The notes beneath the pieces were generated by a model. That model searched no databases. It was not told where the DNA came from and saw only the letters and a program-made list of their open reading frames with translations. A stretch of 64,000 bases of DNA from Vulcanimicrobiota bacterium (GTDB taxonomy: Bacteria; Vulcanimicrobiota; Xenobia; Xenobiales; JADMJV01): NCBI GenBank assembly GCA_023447635.1, contig JAEXNA010000221.1, forward strand, positions 1 to 64,000. Reading direction: 5' to 3'. Below are positions 16,447 through 24,388 of the stretch, one piece after another. The position numbers and the translations under genes are program-made. Numbering within the stretch: the stretch's first letter is position 1; every line of letters starts with the position of its first letter.

Positions 16447-17378
16447 TCACGCGTTCCACCTATCGCGCCTTCGGGCGGAATATCTCCAGCGACCTCGACC
16501 TCCCCGAACTTCAGCCCTCCGAGGCGTCCCGGGCCTCGACCGACCTCACCATCAGCCTGGCCTCGCTCGGCGCCCCCGGGCCCCAGGCGGGCGAACCGGG
16601 GCTGCTTTACCCCTGCGGCCCCGACGCCTATCGCCTGGACGTGGCCGATGTCGGCAGCTACCTGATTCGGCAGAGCGGCCGGGAGATTCTGGTCGATCCG
16701 CTGCCCGGGGCAGCACCCGAAGTCGTCCGTATCTTTTTGCTCGGCTCGGCGCTGGGCACAGCGCTGCATCTTTCCGAAGGTCTGGCGCTGCACGCCAGCG
16801 CGGTCGAAATCGACGGTCGGGCCGTCCTTTTTGTGGGCGACTGCGGCGCCGGCAAATCGACCACCGCCGCCGCCTTCGTCCAGCGCGGCTACCGAATGGT
16901 GGCCGACGACGTGGCCTATCTCACCCTCGAGTCGGGCCGCCCTCTGGTCCACCAGGGTGTGAAACGGATCAAGCTCTGGCAGACCTCGGTCGACGCCCTG
17001 GACCTGGAAGGGGCCGACCTGACGGGCGTGCACCCCGACTACCCTCAGCGTCGCTCGCTGGCCGTGGCCGACCGCCAGACCAGCGCGGTCCTGCTCGGCG
17101 CCGTCGTCGTCCTGACGCCCGGCCCGGAGAGGTCGGTTCGCCTCGAAAGGCTGCACGGATTAGCCGCGCTGTCGGCCCTGGTGCAGAACACCTATCGCCC
17201 CTCCTTTGTCGCCACCCTGGGGCAAGGCGCCGCCCATATGGCCAAGGTGGCCACCATGGCCCAGGGCCTGGCCGTCTACCGACTTCACCGCCCGGACCAG
17301 ACCATGTCCATCGACCCCGTCGTCCAGGCCACCATCACCCAATTCAGACACAGCCCAGAAAAGCGAGGAACCCGATGA
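16437..17378 (+). CDS. HprK-related peptide kinase, RiPP locus 1
   Basis: The product is a 313-residue P-loop kinase of the HPr-kinase-related group. The Walker A motif is GDCGAGKST (residues 134-142) and the acidic motif VADDVAYL follows near 155. LALHASAVEIDG precedes the P-loop, as usual for this family. The ATG at 16437 has AGGAG nine bases upstream and overlaps the nucleotidyltransferase stop. In characterised lasso systems, kinases of this class phosphorylate a C-terminal Ser of the precursor. The neighbouring precursor does end in Ser. Another copy is at 37326-38237. Confidence 0.88.
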   Translation: MVLVTRSTYRAFGRNISSDLDLPELQPSEASRASTDLTISLASLGAPGPQAGEPGLLYPCGPDAYRLDVADVGSYLIRQSGREILVDPLPGAAPEVVRIFLLGSALGTALHLSEGLALHASAVEIDGRAVLFVGDCGAGKSTTAAAFVQRGYRMVADDVAYLTLESGRPLVHQGVKRIKLWQTSVDALDLEGADLTGVHPDYPQRRSLAVADRQTSAVLLGAVVVLTPGPERSVRLERLHGLAALSALVQNTYRPSFVATLGQGAAHMAKVATMAQGLAVYRLHRPDQTMSIDPVVQATITQFRHSPEKRGTR

Positions 17379-17653
17379 ACGCCACTGCCAACACCTTGAC
17401 CTTGACCCGAACCGAAGTCCCCCGCTGCGACCTGGACGGCGAAACCGTCCTGTTCAGCCCGCTCGACGGCTCCTACTTCGGCCTCAACGCCGTCAGTTCG
17501 CGCATCTGGGACCTGCTGGAAACCCCCACCACCCTGACCGCCATCTGCGCAGCCCTGGGCAAAGAGTTCGATGTCGACCCCACCGTCTGCGAAGAACAGA
17601 CCGTTGCCTTCCTCAGCCGCCTCGAAGCCGCCGGTCTTCTGCGCCGCGCCTAG
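17375..17653 (+). CDS. PqqD-like RiPP recognition element (B1-type), RiPP locus 1
   Basis: This 92-residue winged-helix PqqD-family protein overlaps the kinase stop by four bases (ATGA). Typical motifs are VLFSPLDGSYFGLN and SSRIWDLLE, followed by a helical segment ending in FLSRLEAAGLL. These domains bind the leader peptide and present it to the protease or modifying enzymes. It lies 83 bases before the short precursor gene. The pairing with an HprK-related kinase matches the family that NCBI annotation calls the HPr-rel-A system. Confidence 0.9.
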   Translation: MNATANTLTLTRTEVPRCDLDGETVLFSPLDGSYFGLNAVSSRIWDLLETPTTLTAICAALGKEFDVDPTVCEEQTVAFLSRLEAAGLLRRA

Positions 17654-17736
17654 CGCCGCACTCACCGCCTCAAAATCTCGAAACTCTCCGTGGAAAAAAG
17701 AAAGGAAACGCGCCGGACCCGGCGCTGGAAATAACC

Positions 17737-17814
17737 ATGAAACGCACCTGGATCACCCCCGAAATCACCAAACTCGAAATCAAAGAGACCGCCACTCACC
17801 CGATCGGCTCCTAG
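17737..17814 (+). CDS. RiPP precursor, 25 residues: lasso-like leader with a very short core ending in Ser
   Basis: The ORF starts at ATG 17737 (GGAAA six bases upstream) and is too short for usual gene finders. The leader (MKRTWITPEITKLEIKET) has the layout of paeninodin-type lasso leaders: Trp at 5, Pro-Glu at 8-9, Leu-Glu-Ile at 13-15 and a Thr near the cleavage site. With Thr18 at the usual -2 position, the core would be only THPIGS. It has no Asp or Glu to close a macrolactam ring and no Gly, Ala, Ser or Cys at position 1. A perfect terminator hairpin follows 15 bases after the stop, so this is the natural 3' end of the operon. Product structure is unknown. Confidence 0.75.
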   Translation: MKRTWITPEITKLEIKETATHPIGS

Positions 17815-17828
17815 ATGACGAGAAAAAG

Positions 17829-17859
17829 AATAAGGACGGCTGACTCAGCCGTCCTTATT
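17829..17859. terminator. Perfect 15-bp hairpin, bidirectional terminator
   Basis: The left arm AATAAGGACGGCTGA (17829-17843) pairs perfectly with 17845-17859 across a single central base. A-rich sequence on the left and TTATT on the right would give U-tracts in both directions. It sits between the precursor gene and the converging FecR gene and probably serves both. Confidence 0.9.
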
Positions 17860-17880
17860 CTGCGAGCAAGGTTCGTAGGG

Positions 17881-18717
17881 CTAGTTGTGAGCCGAACAGC
17901 AAGCGTCGCGACGCAGGATGCTATTCGGCGAATAGATAGCGGCGTCGACGTCCTGGATCGTTGCGCCGGCCAGGGTCTCGCCGGTCACGGTGCCGCTGCT
18001 ATCACCGCCGCCACCCGCCAGAAGGGCCAGCAGACCGGCTCCGAACGAACCGCCCAGCGCCGGGAACAAGGAAAAGCCGGAACCGCTCGAGGCCGCGCTC
18101 GACGAAGAAGCGGACTTCTTCTTGGGCGCTTTGCCCTTGGCACCAGAGGTGGCCTTGTCAGCGGCCGGCACATGCTGCTCGGTCGAGGCATAGGCCAGGG
18201 CCAGCGAAGCGCCGTCAACGCCGGCCGGCAGTTCGCCGGCCAGCGGGTACTCGGCGGACGAACCGTCCAGTCCCACCATCTTCGGCTTCCCCTCGATCAC
18301 GCTCAGCGAGGCGCCATCGCGGTCGGTCGAGACGATGAACTCTCCGCTCTCGGCAACCGTGCTAGAGCCCGTCGTATGAATCTCGACCGGGGCGGTGGCT
18401 CGCGCCATCACGCGACCGCGGTGCAACAAGACTTCGGCGCTTTGCGAACGACCGACGACCAACTCGCTGTTCGGGGCCATGCGTACCATGTTGCCGTTGT
18501 CGAAGGCCAGGGTCAGTCCACCCTCTCCGGTGCGCAGGGTGCTGCCTTCGGCGATCGGGCCAGCCTGCAAGCGGCTCCACGAGCCTTCCCCGGTCTGCCG
18601 CAGCGCCTGTCCGCTAACCGACTGGGCCACACAGCCGTGAGCCTCGTCGGCCGCAAACGAGATCTGGCCCGCACAGAAGGTGGCGATGGCGATTCCTGCG
18701 ATAATTCTACGATTCAT
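17881..18717 (-). CDS. FecR-domain protein with Ser/Gly-rich C-terminus
   Basis: This 278-residue protein has a signal peptide (cleavage near SFAAD) and a FecR domain (SRLQAGPIAEGSTLRTGEGG, VLLHRGRVMAR, VAESGEFIVST). A Lys/Ser/Ala-rich linker, a Gly-rich hydrophobic stretch (FGAGLLALLAGGGG) and a short tail with two Cys follow. The ATG at 18717 has GGGGAG at normal spacing. It is a distant paralogue of the FecR protein at 12707 with the same domain order. It lies downstream of an O-antigen-ligase/TPR gene, as in the mirrored set. Confidence 0.85.
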   Translation of the reverse strand: MNRRIIAGIAIATFCAGQISFAADEAHGCVAQSVSGQALRQTGEGSWSRLQAGPIAEGSTLRTGEGGLTLAFDNGNMVRMAPNSELVVGRSQSAEVLLHRGRVMARATAPVEIHTTGSSTVAESGEFIVSTDRDGASLSVIEGKPKMVGLDGSSAEYPLAGELPAGVDGASLALAYASTEQHVPAADKATSGAKGKAPKKKSASSSSAASSGSGFSLFPALGGSFGAGLLALLAGGGGDSSGTVTGETLAGATIQDVDAAIYSPNSILRRDACCSAHN

Positions 18718-18804
18718 GGTGTTCTCCCCAGGTAGCGGTACAAAGTCGTTCCGGTCGCATTCTTGTGCTCGCGAGACGCTCCTGCAGAAATAAGAGCTTC
18801 AAGC

Positions 18805-21282
18805 TTATTTCGTCGCCTTCTTGCCGGCTTTCAGCAGTCGAAGCCGCGACGCCGCCGTTCGGTTCTGCGGCTCCAGACGCAGCGTCGTCCGGTAATAGTT
18901 CAGCGCCAGCTCGCGAGAACCCAGCGACTCGTACACCTCGGCCAGCGCTTGATTTAGCTCGACCGCGTCCGGGTTGCTCGCCAGCCCCTCCCGCAGCACC
19001 GAGATGGCGTCGGCCCCACGCTCTTCCTTCAGGTAAAGCTTGGCAAGCTCGGCGCGAACCAGCGTGTCGCCGGGATGCTCCTCGACGTGCATGGCCAGGC
19101 GGTCTCGCACTCGCCCAGCCTTGCCAGCGCTTATCCCCAGCGCCGCCCAACGCACCAGCAGCCGGTCCTCGCAATAAGAATGGTCCGCCGTCGAAGTCTG
19201 CGCCTGCGAAACCAGCAAGTCCAGAGCGGAATATTCCGCGCTCTCCCCAGAAAGCTGGCCTTTGGCCGCCGCCAAGTCGACCTTGGCGCAAAGGTCCTCT
19301 GGCACCAGACGAACTTTCAGCCCTAGAAGCGACGCCGCAGGCTCCCAGAGCTTGCGTTCCTGGGCCAGCGCGACGCCTTCGTCCAGGACGACCGAGAAGT
19401 CTTCGGCTGACCGGCCCGAGAGCCCCAGAGCGTAGCGCGCTGTGCTTCCCGGCTCTTTGATTTCGGCCGCCACCAACAGCTGGGCCAGAGTCATCTTGCG
19501 GCGGCGGTCGTTCCCAGGCGACTCCAGAAGCGCAACCGCGCGGGCGAAATCCCCCTCTTGCATCGCCACCGCCGCCTGACGTTGGGCAACCAGCGCGCTG
19601 CCGGGGGCGACCGCCTTGGCCCGCTCCAGCCATGGCGTCGCCTCCCCCGGGCGGCCGGCCCGGGCCAGAATATCGGCCAGCTGCAGATACACCGCCAGAT
19701 TTTCCGGGCTATGCTCCAGCCCGGCCTCCAGCTGAAGTAGCGCCCGATCGATGTAGTCTTTGTCTTCCGTGAAAGCGGCCAGCTTCCGATAGTTCTCCGC
19801 CGCCTGCTGCCGGGTCAACGTTCGTTCCGGCATCCAGCGCACCGAAGACTCCATCATCGTCGCCGCTTGGTCCAGATCCAGCGCCTCGATCTGCACTAAC
19901 GCCTGGGCTCGAAACCCCTCGCTGACCAGCGCCCTCACCCCGAAGACGGCCGTCCATCCTCCAAGGATCAGCGCGACCACGCCCATCCCAACCGCTTGAT
20001 ATCGTCGGACCGCTGCCGGCTCCCGCGGGGGAAGCGCCCAGATCAGGCTGAACAAGGCCACTTCCCACCACAAGGTCGGCAGCTTGCTCACGATAAAATT
20101 AAAGCAGCTAAAGACCGCGGTCGCCACCAGCGCCATAGCCATCCCGCAGGCCTCGAACGAGCGCGAGCGGTCGCGGTAGCACTGAGTCAGACGATGGCAG
20201 GCGCTCACCCAGAGGGCCAGCCACAGCAACGCTCCTACTATCCCGGTCTCGACCGCCGTTTCGATAAAATCGTTATGAGCCAGGTCGAAATGGTCGTTAA
20301 AACCGGGCTGGCGCACCTTCTGGTAGGCCATCCCAAACGCCGCCGGGCCGCAGCCGAACACGGGGTAGAGCAAGGCTCCTTTGGGGCCGTCGCGCAGCAA
20401 CTGCAGGCGCTGGGTTTCCTGGCTGATAATGTCGGTGTTCAGGCTGCGCAAGATGCGCTCGAGCCCCATCAGTTCGAACTGGGTTAGTAAGACCAGACCA
20501 AAGAGCACCGACATTCCCGCCCCGGCTAGAAGAAGCTGGTCTCGGCGCGAGTTCTTTCTGGCCACCAGCAAGGCCGCAAAGACGACGGACCCGACGGCGA
20601 CCCCTAAAAAAGCCGCTCGGCAGCCCGTGGCCACCAGGGTCGCAGCGAGAACGACACCTTCGACCAGCAGCAGGCGCCACAAAGCCTTCGACCGCTCTTT
20701 CAGCAGAGCGCAGGCCACGGTCAAACCGAACATCGGAATCACCGAGAACAGGTCACGATTCTCGAAAACGCCGGAAACGTAGCGAAAGCGGCCGTAGTCC
20801 GCCGCCTCGCGAAACGCCTCCGGCCAGGCCGCCAAACTGATCATGGTCGCCAGGAGCACGAACAGATGGGCGCAGCGCCGCCACTCCCGACCGCTGACGA
20901 TGCAGCTTCGCGCGACCAGAACAAAAGCACCGGCCGCACACAGCGAAGCCACAGCGCGCTCACTAAGGTAGGCGTCCAGACTCTGCAGCCCGCTGACCGC
21001 GCACCAGACCAGGTAGAGAAAGAACAACGGCTGACCGGGGTGAAAGGCCCGAGCGTTCCCTGCACCACGAAAGGTGGCGATCGCTGCCAGCATGGACAAG
21101 ACTCCGCCCGCCATCAGCGGCAGGCCCGGAACCAGATGGGTACTGTGAATCGTGATCGGCAGCGCCAAGAGCGCCAGGCAGACCCACCAGGTCTTCGGCG
21201 CTCGAAGCCGGTCCCAGAAGCCTTCCCCTCCCTCGCCGCCGCGGGGGCTACGGCTTCGGCGCGAGCGGGTCACGGGGCCCAC
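18805..21282 (-). CDS. O-antigen ligase/polymerase-like membrane protein with C-terminal TPR region (second copy)
   Basis: The protein has 825 residues: about eleven membrane segments, the WaaL/Wzy_C region (VFGCGPAAFGMAYQ, FDLAHNDFIETAVETGIVG) and a C-terminal TPR region (about residues 450-810) ending in a Lys-rich tail. It shares architecture and several motifs with the protein at 9579-11987, including the ATGCR(A/S)A(F/L)LG segment. The GTG start at 21282 overlaps the stop of the upstream endonuclease-like gene. It probably ligates or polymerises a second glycan, or another step of the same one. Confidence 0.88.
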   Translation of the reverse strand: MGPVTRSRRSRSPRGGEGGEGFWDRLRAPKTWWVCLALLALPITIHSTHLVPGLPLMAGGVLSMLAAIATFRGAGNARAFHPGQPLFFLYLVWCAVSGLQSLDAYLSERAVASLCAAGAFVLVARSCIVSGREWRRCAHLFVLLATMISLAAWPEAFREAADYGRFRYVSGVFENRDLFSVIPMFGLTVACALLKERSKALWRLLLVEGVVLAATLVATGCRAAFLGVAVGSVVFAALLVARKNSRRDQLLLAGAGMSVLFGLVLLTQFELMGLERILRSLNTDIISQETQRLQLLRDGPKGALLYPVFGCGPAAFGMAYQKVRQPGFNDHFDLAHNDFIETAVETGIVGALLWLALWVSACHRLTQCYRDRSRSFEACGMAMALVATAVFSCFNFIVSKLPTLWWEVALFSLIWALPPREPAAVRRYQAVGMGVVALILGGWTAVFGVRALVSEGFRAQALVQIEALDLDQAATMMESSVRWMPERTLTRQQAAENYRKLAAFTEDKDYIDRALLQLEAGLEHSPENLAVYLQLADILARAGRPGEATPWLERAKAVAPGSALVAQRQAAVAMQEGDFARAVALLESPGNDRRRKMTLAQLLVAAEIKEPGSTARYALGLSGRSAEDFSVVLDEGVALAQERKLWEPAASLLGLKVRLVPEDLCAKVDLAAAKGQLSGESAEYSALDLLVSQAQTSTADHSYCEDRLLVRWAALGISAGKAGRVRDRLAMHVEEHPGDTLVRAELAKLYLKEERGADAISVLREGLASNPDAVELNQALAEVYESLGSRELALNYYRTTLRLEPQNRTAASRLRLLKAGKKATK

Positions 21283-22223
21283 CGGTAGTCAGCCACCAGG
21301 GCGCGATGGTCCGATCCGACATCCACCGTCCAGGCTCGCAAAGGGCGAAGCTCGGATGGCGACATCAGATGGTCGATTTTCAGAATCGGGAACGCCGCGG
21401 GATAAGTGTAGCCGTACCCCACACCCGCCGTGTCGTACGCTTCTGCTCTTCCCGAAAGAAGATATTGGGCCAGCGGGGTACCCAGCGGCGCGTTGAAATC
21501 GCCGCCGACCAGGGCGGGCACGGAATACGATTTTAGCAGCTTCAGGATCGTCTCGCCTTGCCTTTGCTGTTCGGACACGGTGGCTTCCAGGTCGACCGGG
21601 CGAAATCCGAACTGTTTCAGGCCGTGCAGGTTCGCGACCACAAGCCGACGCCCTTTCCCTTCCACGGTGACCATCTGCACGCAGCCTTCTCGAGAGTTTT
21701 GCTGGTCCACCACCGGCAGCTTCGTTGCCACGAAAAGGGACATGCTATAATGCTTGGCGTGTTCCGTCTCGGGCGGCTCGCCGGACACGAAAAGATAGCC
21801 ATCCAAGGCGCCCTGGATCTGCTCCAGATGCCCCTTGGCCCACACTTCCTGAAGGAGGATGACATCAGCGTTCAGGTCGGCCAGGCCGTGACCGACCTTA
21901 TTCAGGTTGCTTTTCCACGACCCCACGTTGACCGTCACGACCCTTAATGACGCCATCTCGCCTTTCTCGCCCCCCCAACGAAAGCCCATCAGCGGCCCTA
22001 CGGTCACGGCCAGCAGCAAAAGCGACAGCCATCCTATTTTGGGGCTCCGAAAGACCAGGGCGACGACGGCCCCTGCAATGGGGCCAGACAAAAAGAGGAA
22101 GCCGGGCAGGTAGACCACCGCCAGGACGGGCCAGGGCCCCTCGATAGGCCAGGCCCGCACGGACCAGGCAGCAAGGTAGAAAAGGAGCATCGAAAGGGCC
22201 CACCCGTTTCCCCGCCTTCTCAC
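21270..22223 (-). CDS. Membrane-anchored endonuclease/exonuclease/phosphatase (EEP) family protein
   Basis: This 317-residue protein begins with two or three hydrophobic segments (about residues 8-90) followed by an EEP hydrolase domain. Motifs are VVTVNVGSW, ADVILLQEVW (metal-binding Glu), ALVGGDFNAP (Asp-Asn) and the ending VGSDHRALVADY (Asp-His). Such membrane-tethered members are widespread and their substrates, nucleic acid or phospho-compound, are mostly unknown. The start is a GTG at 22223. It overlaps the O-antigen-ligase-like gene downstream, which suggests co-translation and perhaps a role at the membrane during glycan assembly. Confidence 0.85.
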   Translation of the reverse strand: MRRRGNGWALSMLLFYLAAWSVRAWPIEGPWPVLAVVYLPGFLFLSGPIAGAVVALVFRSPKIGWLSLLLLAVTVGPLMGFRWGGEKGEMASLRVVTVNVGSWKSNLNKVGHGLADLNADVILLQEVWAKGHLEQIQGALDGYLFVSGEPPETEHAKHYSMSLFVATKLPVVDQQNSREGCVQMVTVEGKGRRLVVANLHGLKQFGFRPVDLEATVSEQQRQGETILKLLKSYSVPALVGGDFNAPLGTPLAQYLLSGRAEAYDTAGVGYGYTYPAAFPILKIDHLMSPSELRPLRAWTVDVGSDHRALVADYRWAP

Positions 22224-22358
22224 CTTACGCGAAGCGCTCCATTCCTACACGGGGTCGGGATAGCTCTTACCATCTCCTTCCCAAAGGATATCGCGCGGCT
22301 CATCGGAACAAATGGACTACCGAGGGTTCGGGGATTTTTGGGATGGAGGAAATTGGGC

Positions 22359-23345
22359 GTGGCACTTCGCGTTCTGGTCACGGGGGCTGCTGGATTTATC
22401 GGCAGTCACACCTGTCAAAAACTTTTACGTCGGGGTCATCAGGTGGTCGGCATCGACAACCTCAACGACTATTACGATCCGGCGCGCAAACAGGCCAACC
22501 TGGTCGAGATCGGCGCGACGCCGGGGGCCGACCGCTTCCGCTTCGAGCGTGTCGACCTGCGCGACCGCAGCGGCCTGGCCGACCTGTTCCGCCGGGAAAA
22601 GTTCGATGCGGTCGTCAACCTGGCGGCGATGGCCGGGGTCCGCGTCTCCATCGAGGATCCCCATCTTTACGTCGATGTGAACCTCACCGGGACGCTGAAC
22701 CTGCTCTTGCTCTGTAAAGAGCACGCGGTGGGCAACTTCGTGCTGGCCTCGACCTCGTCCGCCTACGGCGCCACCGAAGTGTTTCCGTTTGTCGAAACCG
22801 ACGTCTGCGATCGCCCGCTGGCCCCCTACGCCACCTCGAAGCGCGCGGCCGAGATGATGGCCTTCACCTACTACCACCTGTTCGGGGTCAACTCGACCGT
22901 GCTTCGTTTCTTCACCGTGTACGGCCCTCGAGGGCGGCCCGACATGATGGCCTACAAAGTGCTGGACAATATCTTCTTCGACGAACCGCTGCAACTGTTC
23001 AACGGCGGCGAGATGTGGCGCGACTGGACCTACGTCGACGACATCACCGAAGGGGTCTGCAACGCCGCCGAACGCCCCCTGGGCTATGAGATCATCAACC
23101 TGGGCCGGGGCGAAATGGTCAAACTGGCCGACTTTGTCGGTATCATCGAAGAGCTCAGCGGGCGCCCCTGCAAGGCGACCTACGCCCCCAAGATGGACGC
23201 CGACATCGACCGCAGCTTTGCCGACATCAGCAAAGCGCGTCGCCTGCTCGACTACGATCCTAAGGTCAGCGTCCGTGAGGGGATCGAGAACTTCTGGAAC
23301 TGGTACCGGGGGGCCGTGCTGCAGCCCAGCCAAGCTCCAGCCTAA
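22359..23345 (+). CDS. NAD-dependent sugar-nucleotide epimerase, UDP-glucuronate 4-epimerase type
   Basis: This 328-residue SDR enzyme has the nucleotide-binding motif TGAAGFIGS at the N-terminus and the catalytic YATSKRAAE (Tyr-xxx-Lys). Its C-terminal substrate region reads RFFTVYGPRGRPDMMAYKV and WRDWTYVDDI. That last pattern is characteristic of UDP-glucuronate 4-epimerases, which make UDP-galacturonate. The GTG at 22359 is preferred since GGAGGA lies eight bases upstream. UDP-glucuronate could come from the Ugd encoded at 51590-52909. The next gene is a Gfo/Idh/MocA oxidoreductase. Confidence 0.88.
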   Translation: MALRVLVTGAAGFIGSHTCQKLLRRGHQVVGIDNLNDYYDPARKQANLVEIGATPGADRFRFERVDLRDRSGLADLFRREKFDAVVNLAAMAGVRVSIEDPHLYVDVNLTGTLNLLLLCKEHAVGNFVLASTSSAYGATEVFPFVETDVCDRPLAPYATSKRAAEMMAFTYYHLFGVNSTVLRFFTVYGPRGRPDMMAYKVLDNIFFDEPLQLFNGGEMWRDWTYVDDITEGVCNAAERPLGYEIINLGRGEMVKLADFVGIIEELSGRPCKATYAPKMDADIDRSFADISKARRLLDYDPKVSVREGIENFWNWYRGAVLQPSQAPA

Positions 23346-23398
23346 AAGCGCCGCGAGGCCTTAAAAGGAATTCAAGCCAGCGAGAGGAACCGGGCGAC

Positions 23399-24388
23399 AT
23401 GAACGTCGGCTTGGTTGGCTGTGGCTATTGGGGGAAAAACCTCCTCAGGAACTTCTACGAACTGGGAAGGCTCTCGCTGATCTGCGAGCCTTCCCCCGAT
23501 CACCAGACGGTGGCCCGCGCCATGGCGCCCGACATCCCGATCGTTTCCGATTTCCAGCAGGCGCTGGACTCGGATGTCGCCGCGCTGGTCATCGCGACCC
23601 CGGCGGTCACCCACTTCGACCTCGTGCGTCGCGCCCTCGAAGCGGGCAAAGACGTCATGGTCGAAAAGCCGCTCGCGGTCAACCTGGCCGACGGCCAGGC
23701 CCTGGTCCAGTTGGCCCAGCAGCACGGTCGTATCCTGATGGTGGGGCACATCATGGAATATCACCCCGCCTGCGTCAAACTCGTGCAGATGGTGCGGGAA
23801 GGCGAACTCGGCCGCCTGTGCTACGTCTATTCCAACCGGCTCAGCCTGGGCAAGGTCCGTCGCGAAGAGAATATTCTCTGGAGCTTCGCCCCCCACGACG
23901 TCGCCCTGATGAACCGCATCGTGGGCGAAATGCCGCAGTCCGTGGCCGCCTTTGGCGGCAACTACGTGCAGTCCGAAGTGGCTGACGTCACCGTCACCAA
24001 CCTGAACTACCCCAGCGGCATCCGGGGGCACATTCACGTCTCCTGGCTTCACCCATTCAAGGAGCAGCGCCTGGTCGTCGTAGGCACCGAAGGGATGGCC
24101 ACCTTCAACGGGGTCAAGGACGAACTCAAGGTCTACGACCAGCGCGTCGAATGGCAAAAGGGCGAACCGGTCCCCGTCAAGGGCGAAGGCCGCCTGGTCG
24201 ACTTCGTCCCCGGCGAACCGCTTCGCCTGGAATGTCAGGCCTTTCTGCAGGCGATGGAAACCCGGCAGCAACCGCTGACCGACGGACAGAACGGCCTGCA
24301 GGTGCTGTCCGTACTCGAAGCCGCTCAGACGTCGCTGGAAAGCCGGGGCGCCGTCATCCCGGTGCCGACCCTCCAGCCGGTCAGATAA
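23399..24388 (+). CDS. Gfo/Idh/MocA-family sugar-nucleotide oxidoreductase (WlbA/WbpB-like)
   Basis: This 329-residue NAD(P)-dependent oxidoreductase has the Rossmann motif GLVGCGYWGKNLLRNF and the family signature KDVMVEKPLAVN with the catalytic Glu-Lys-Pro. A C-terminal substrate domain contains GHIMEYHPA and FAPHDVALMN. The closest functional types are UDP-N-acetylglucosaminuronate 3-dehydrogenases (WlbA/WbpB), used to make 3-amino uronic acids. The WbpA-like dehydrogenase at 50136-51488 would supply the substrate. It overlaps by eight bases the end of the converging Wzz-like gene. Confidence 0.85.
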   Translation: MNVGLVGCGYWGKNLLRNFYELGRLSLICEPSPDHQTVARAMAPDIPIVSDFQQALDSDVAALVIATPAVTHFDLVRRALEAGKDVMVEKPLAVNLADGQALVQLAQQHGRILMVGHIMEYHPACVKLVQMVREGELGRLCYVYSNRLSLGKVRREENILWSFAPHDVALMNRIVGEMPQSVAAFGGNYVQSEVADVTVTNLNYPSGIRGHIHVSWLHPFKEQRLVVVGTEGMATFNGVKDELKVYDQRVEWQKGEPVPVKGEGRLVDFVPGEPLRLECQAFLQAMETRQQPLTDGQNGLQVLSVLEAAQTSLESRGAVIPVPTLQPVR

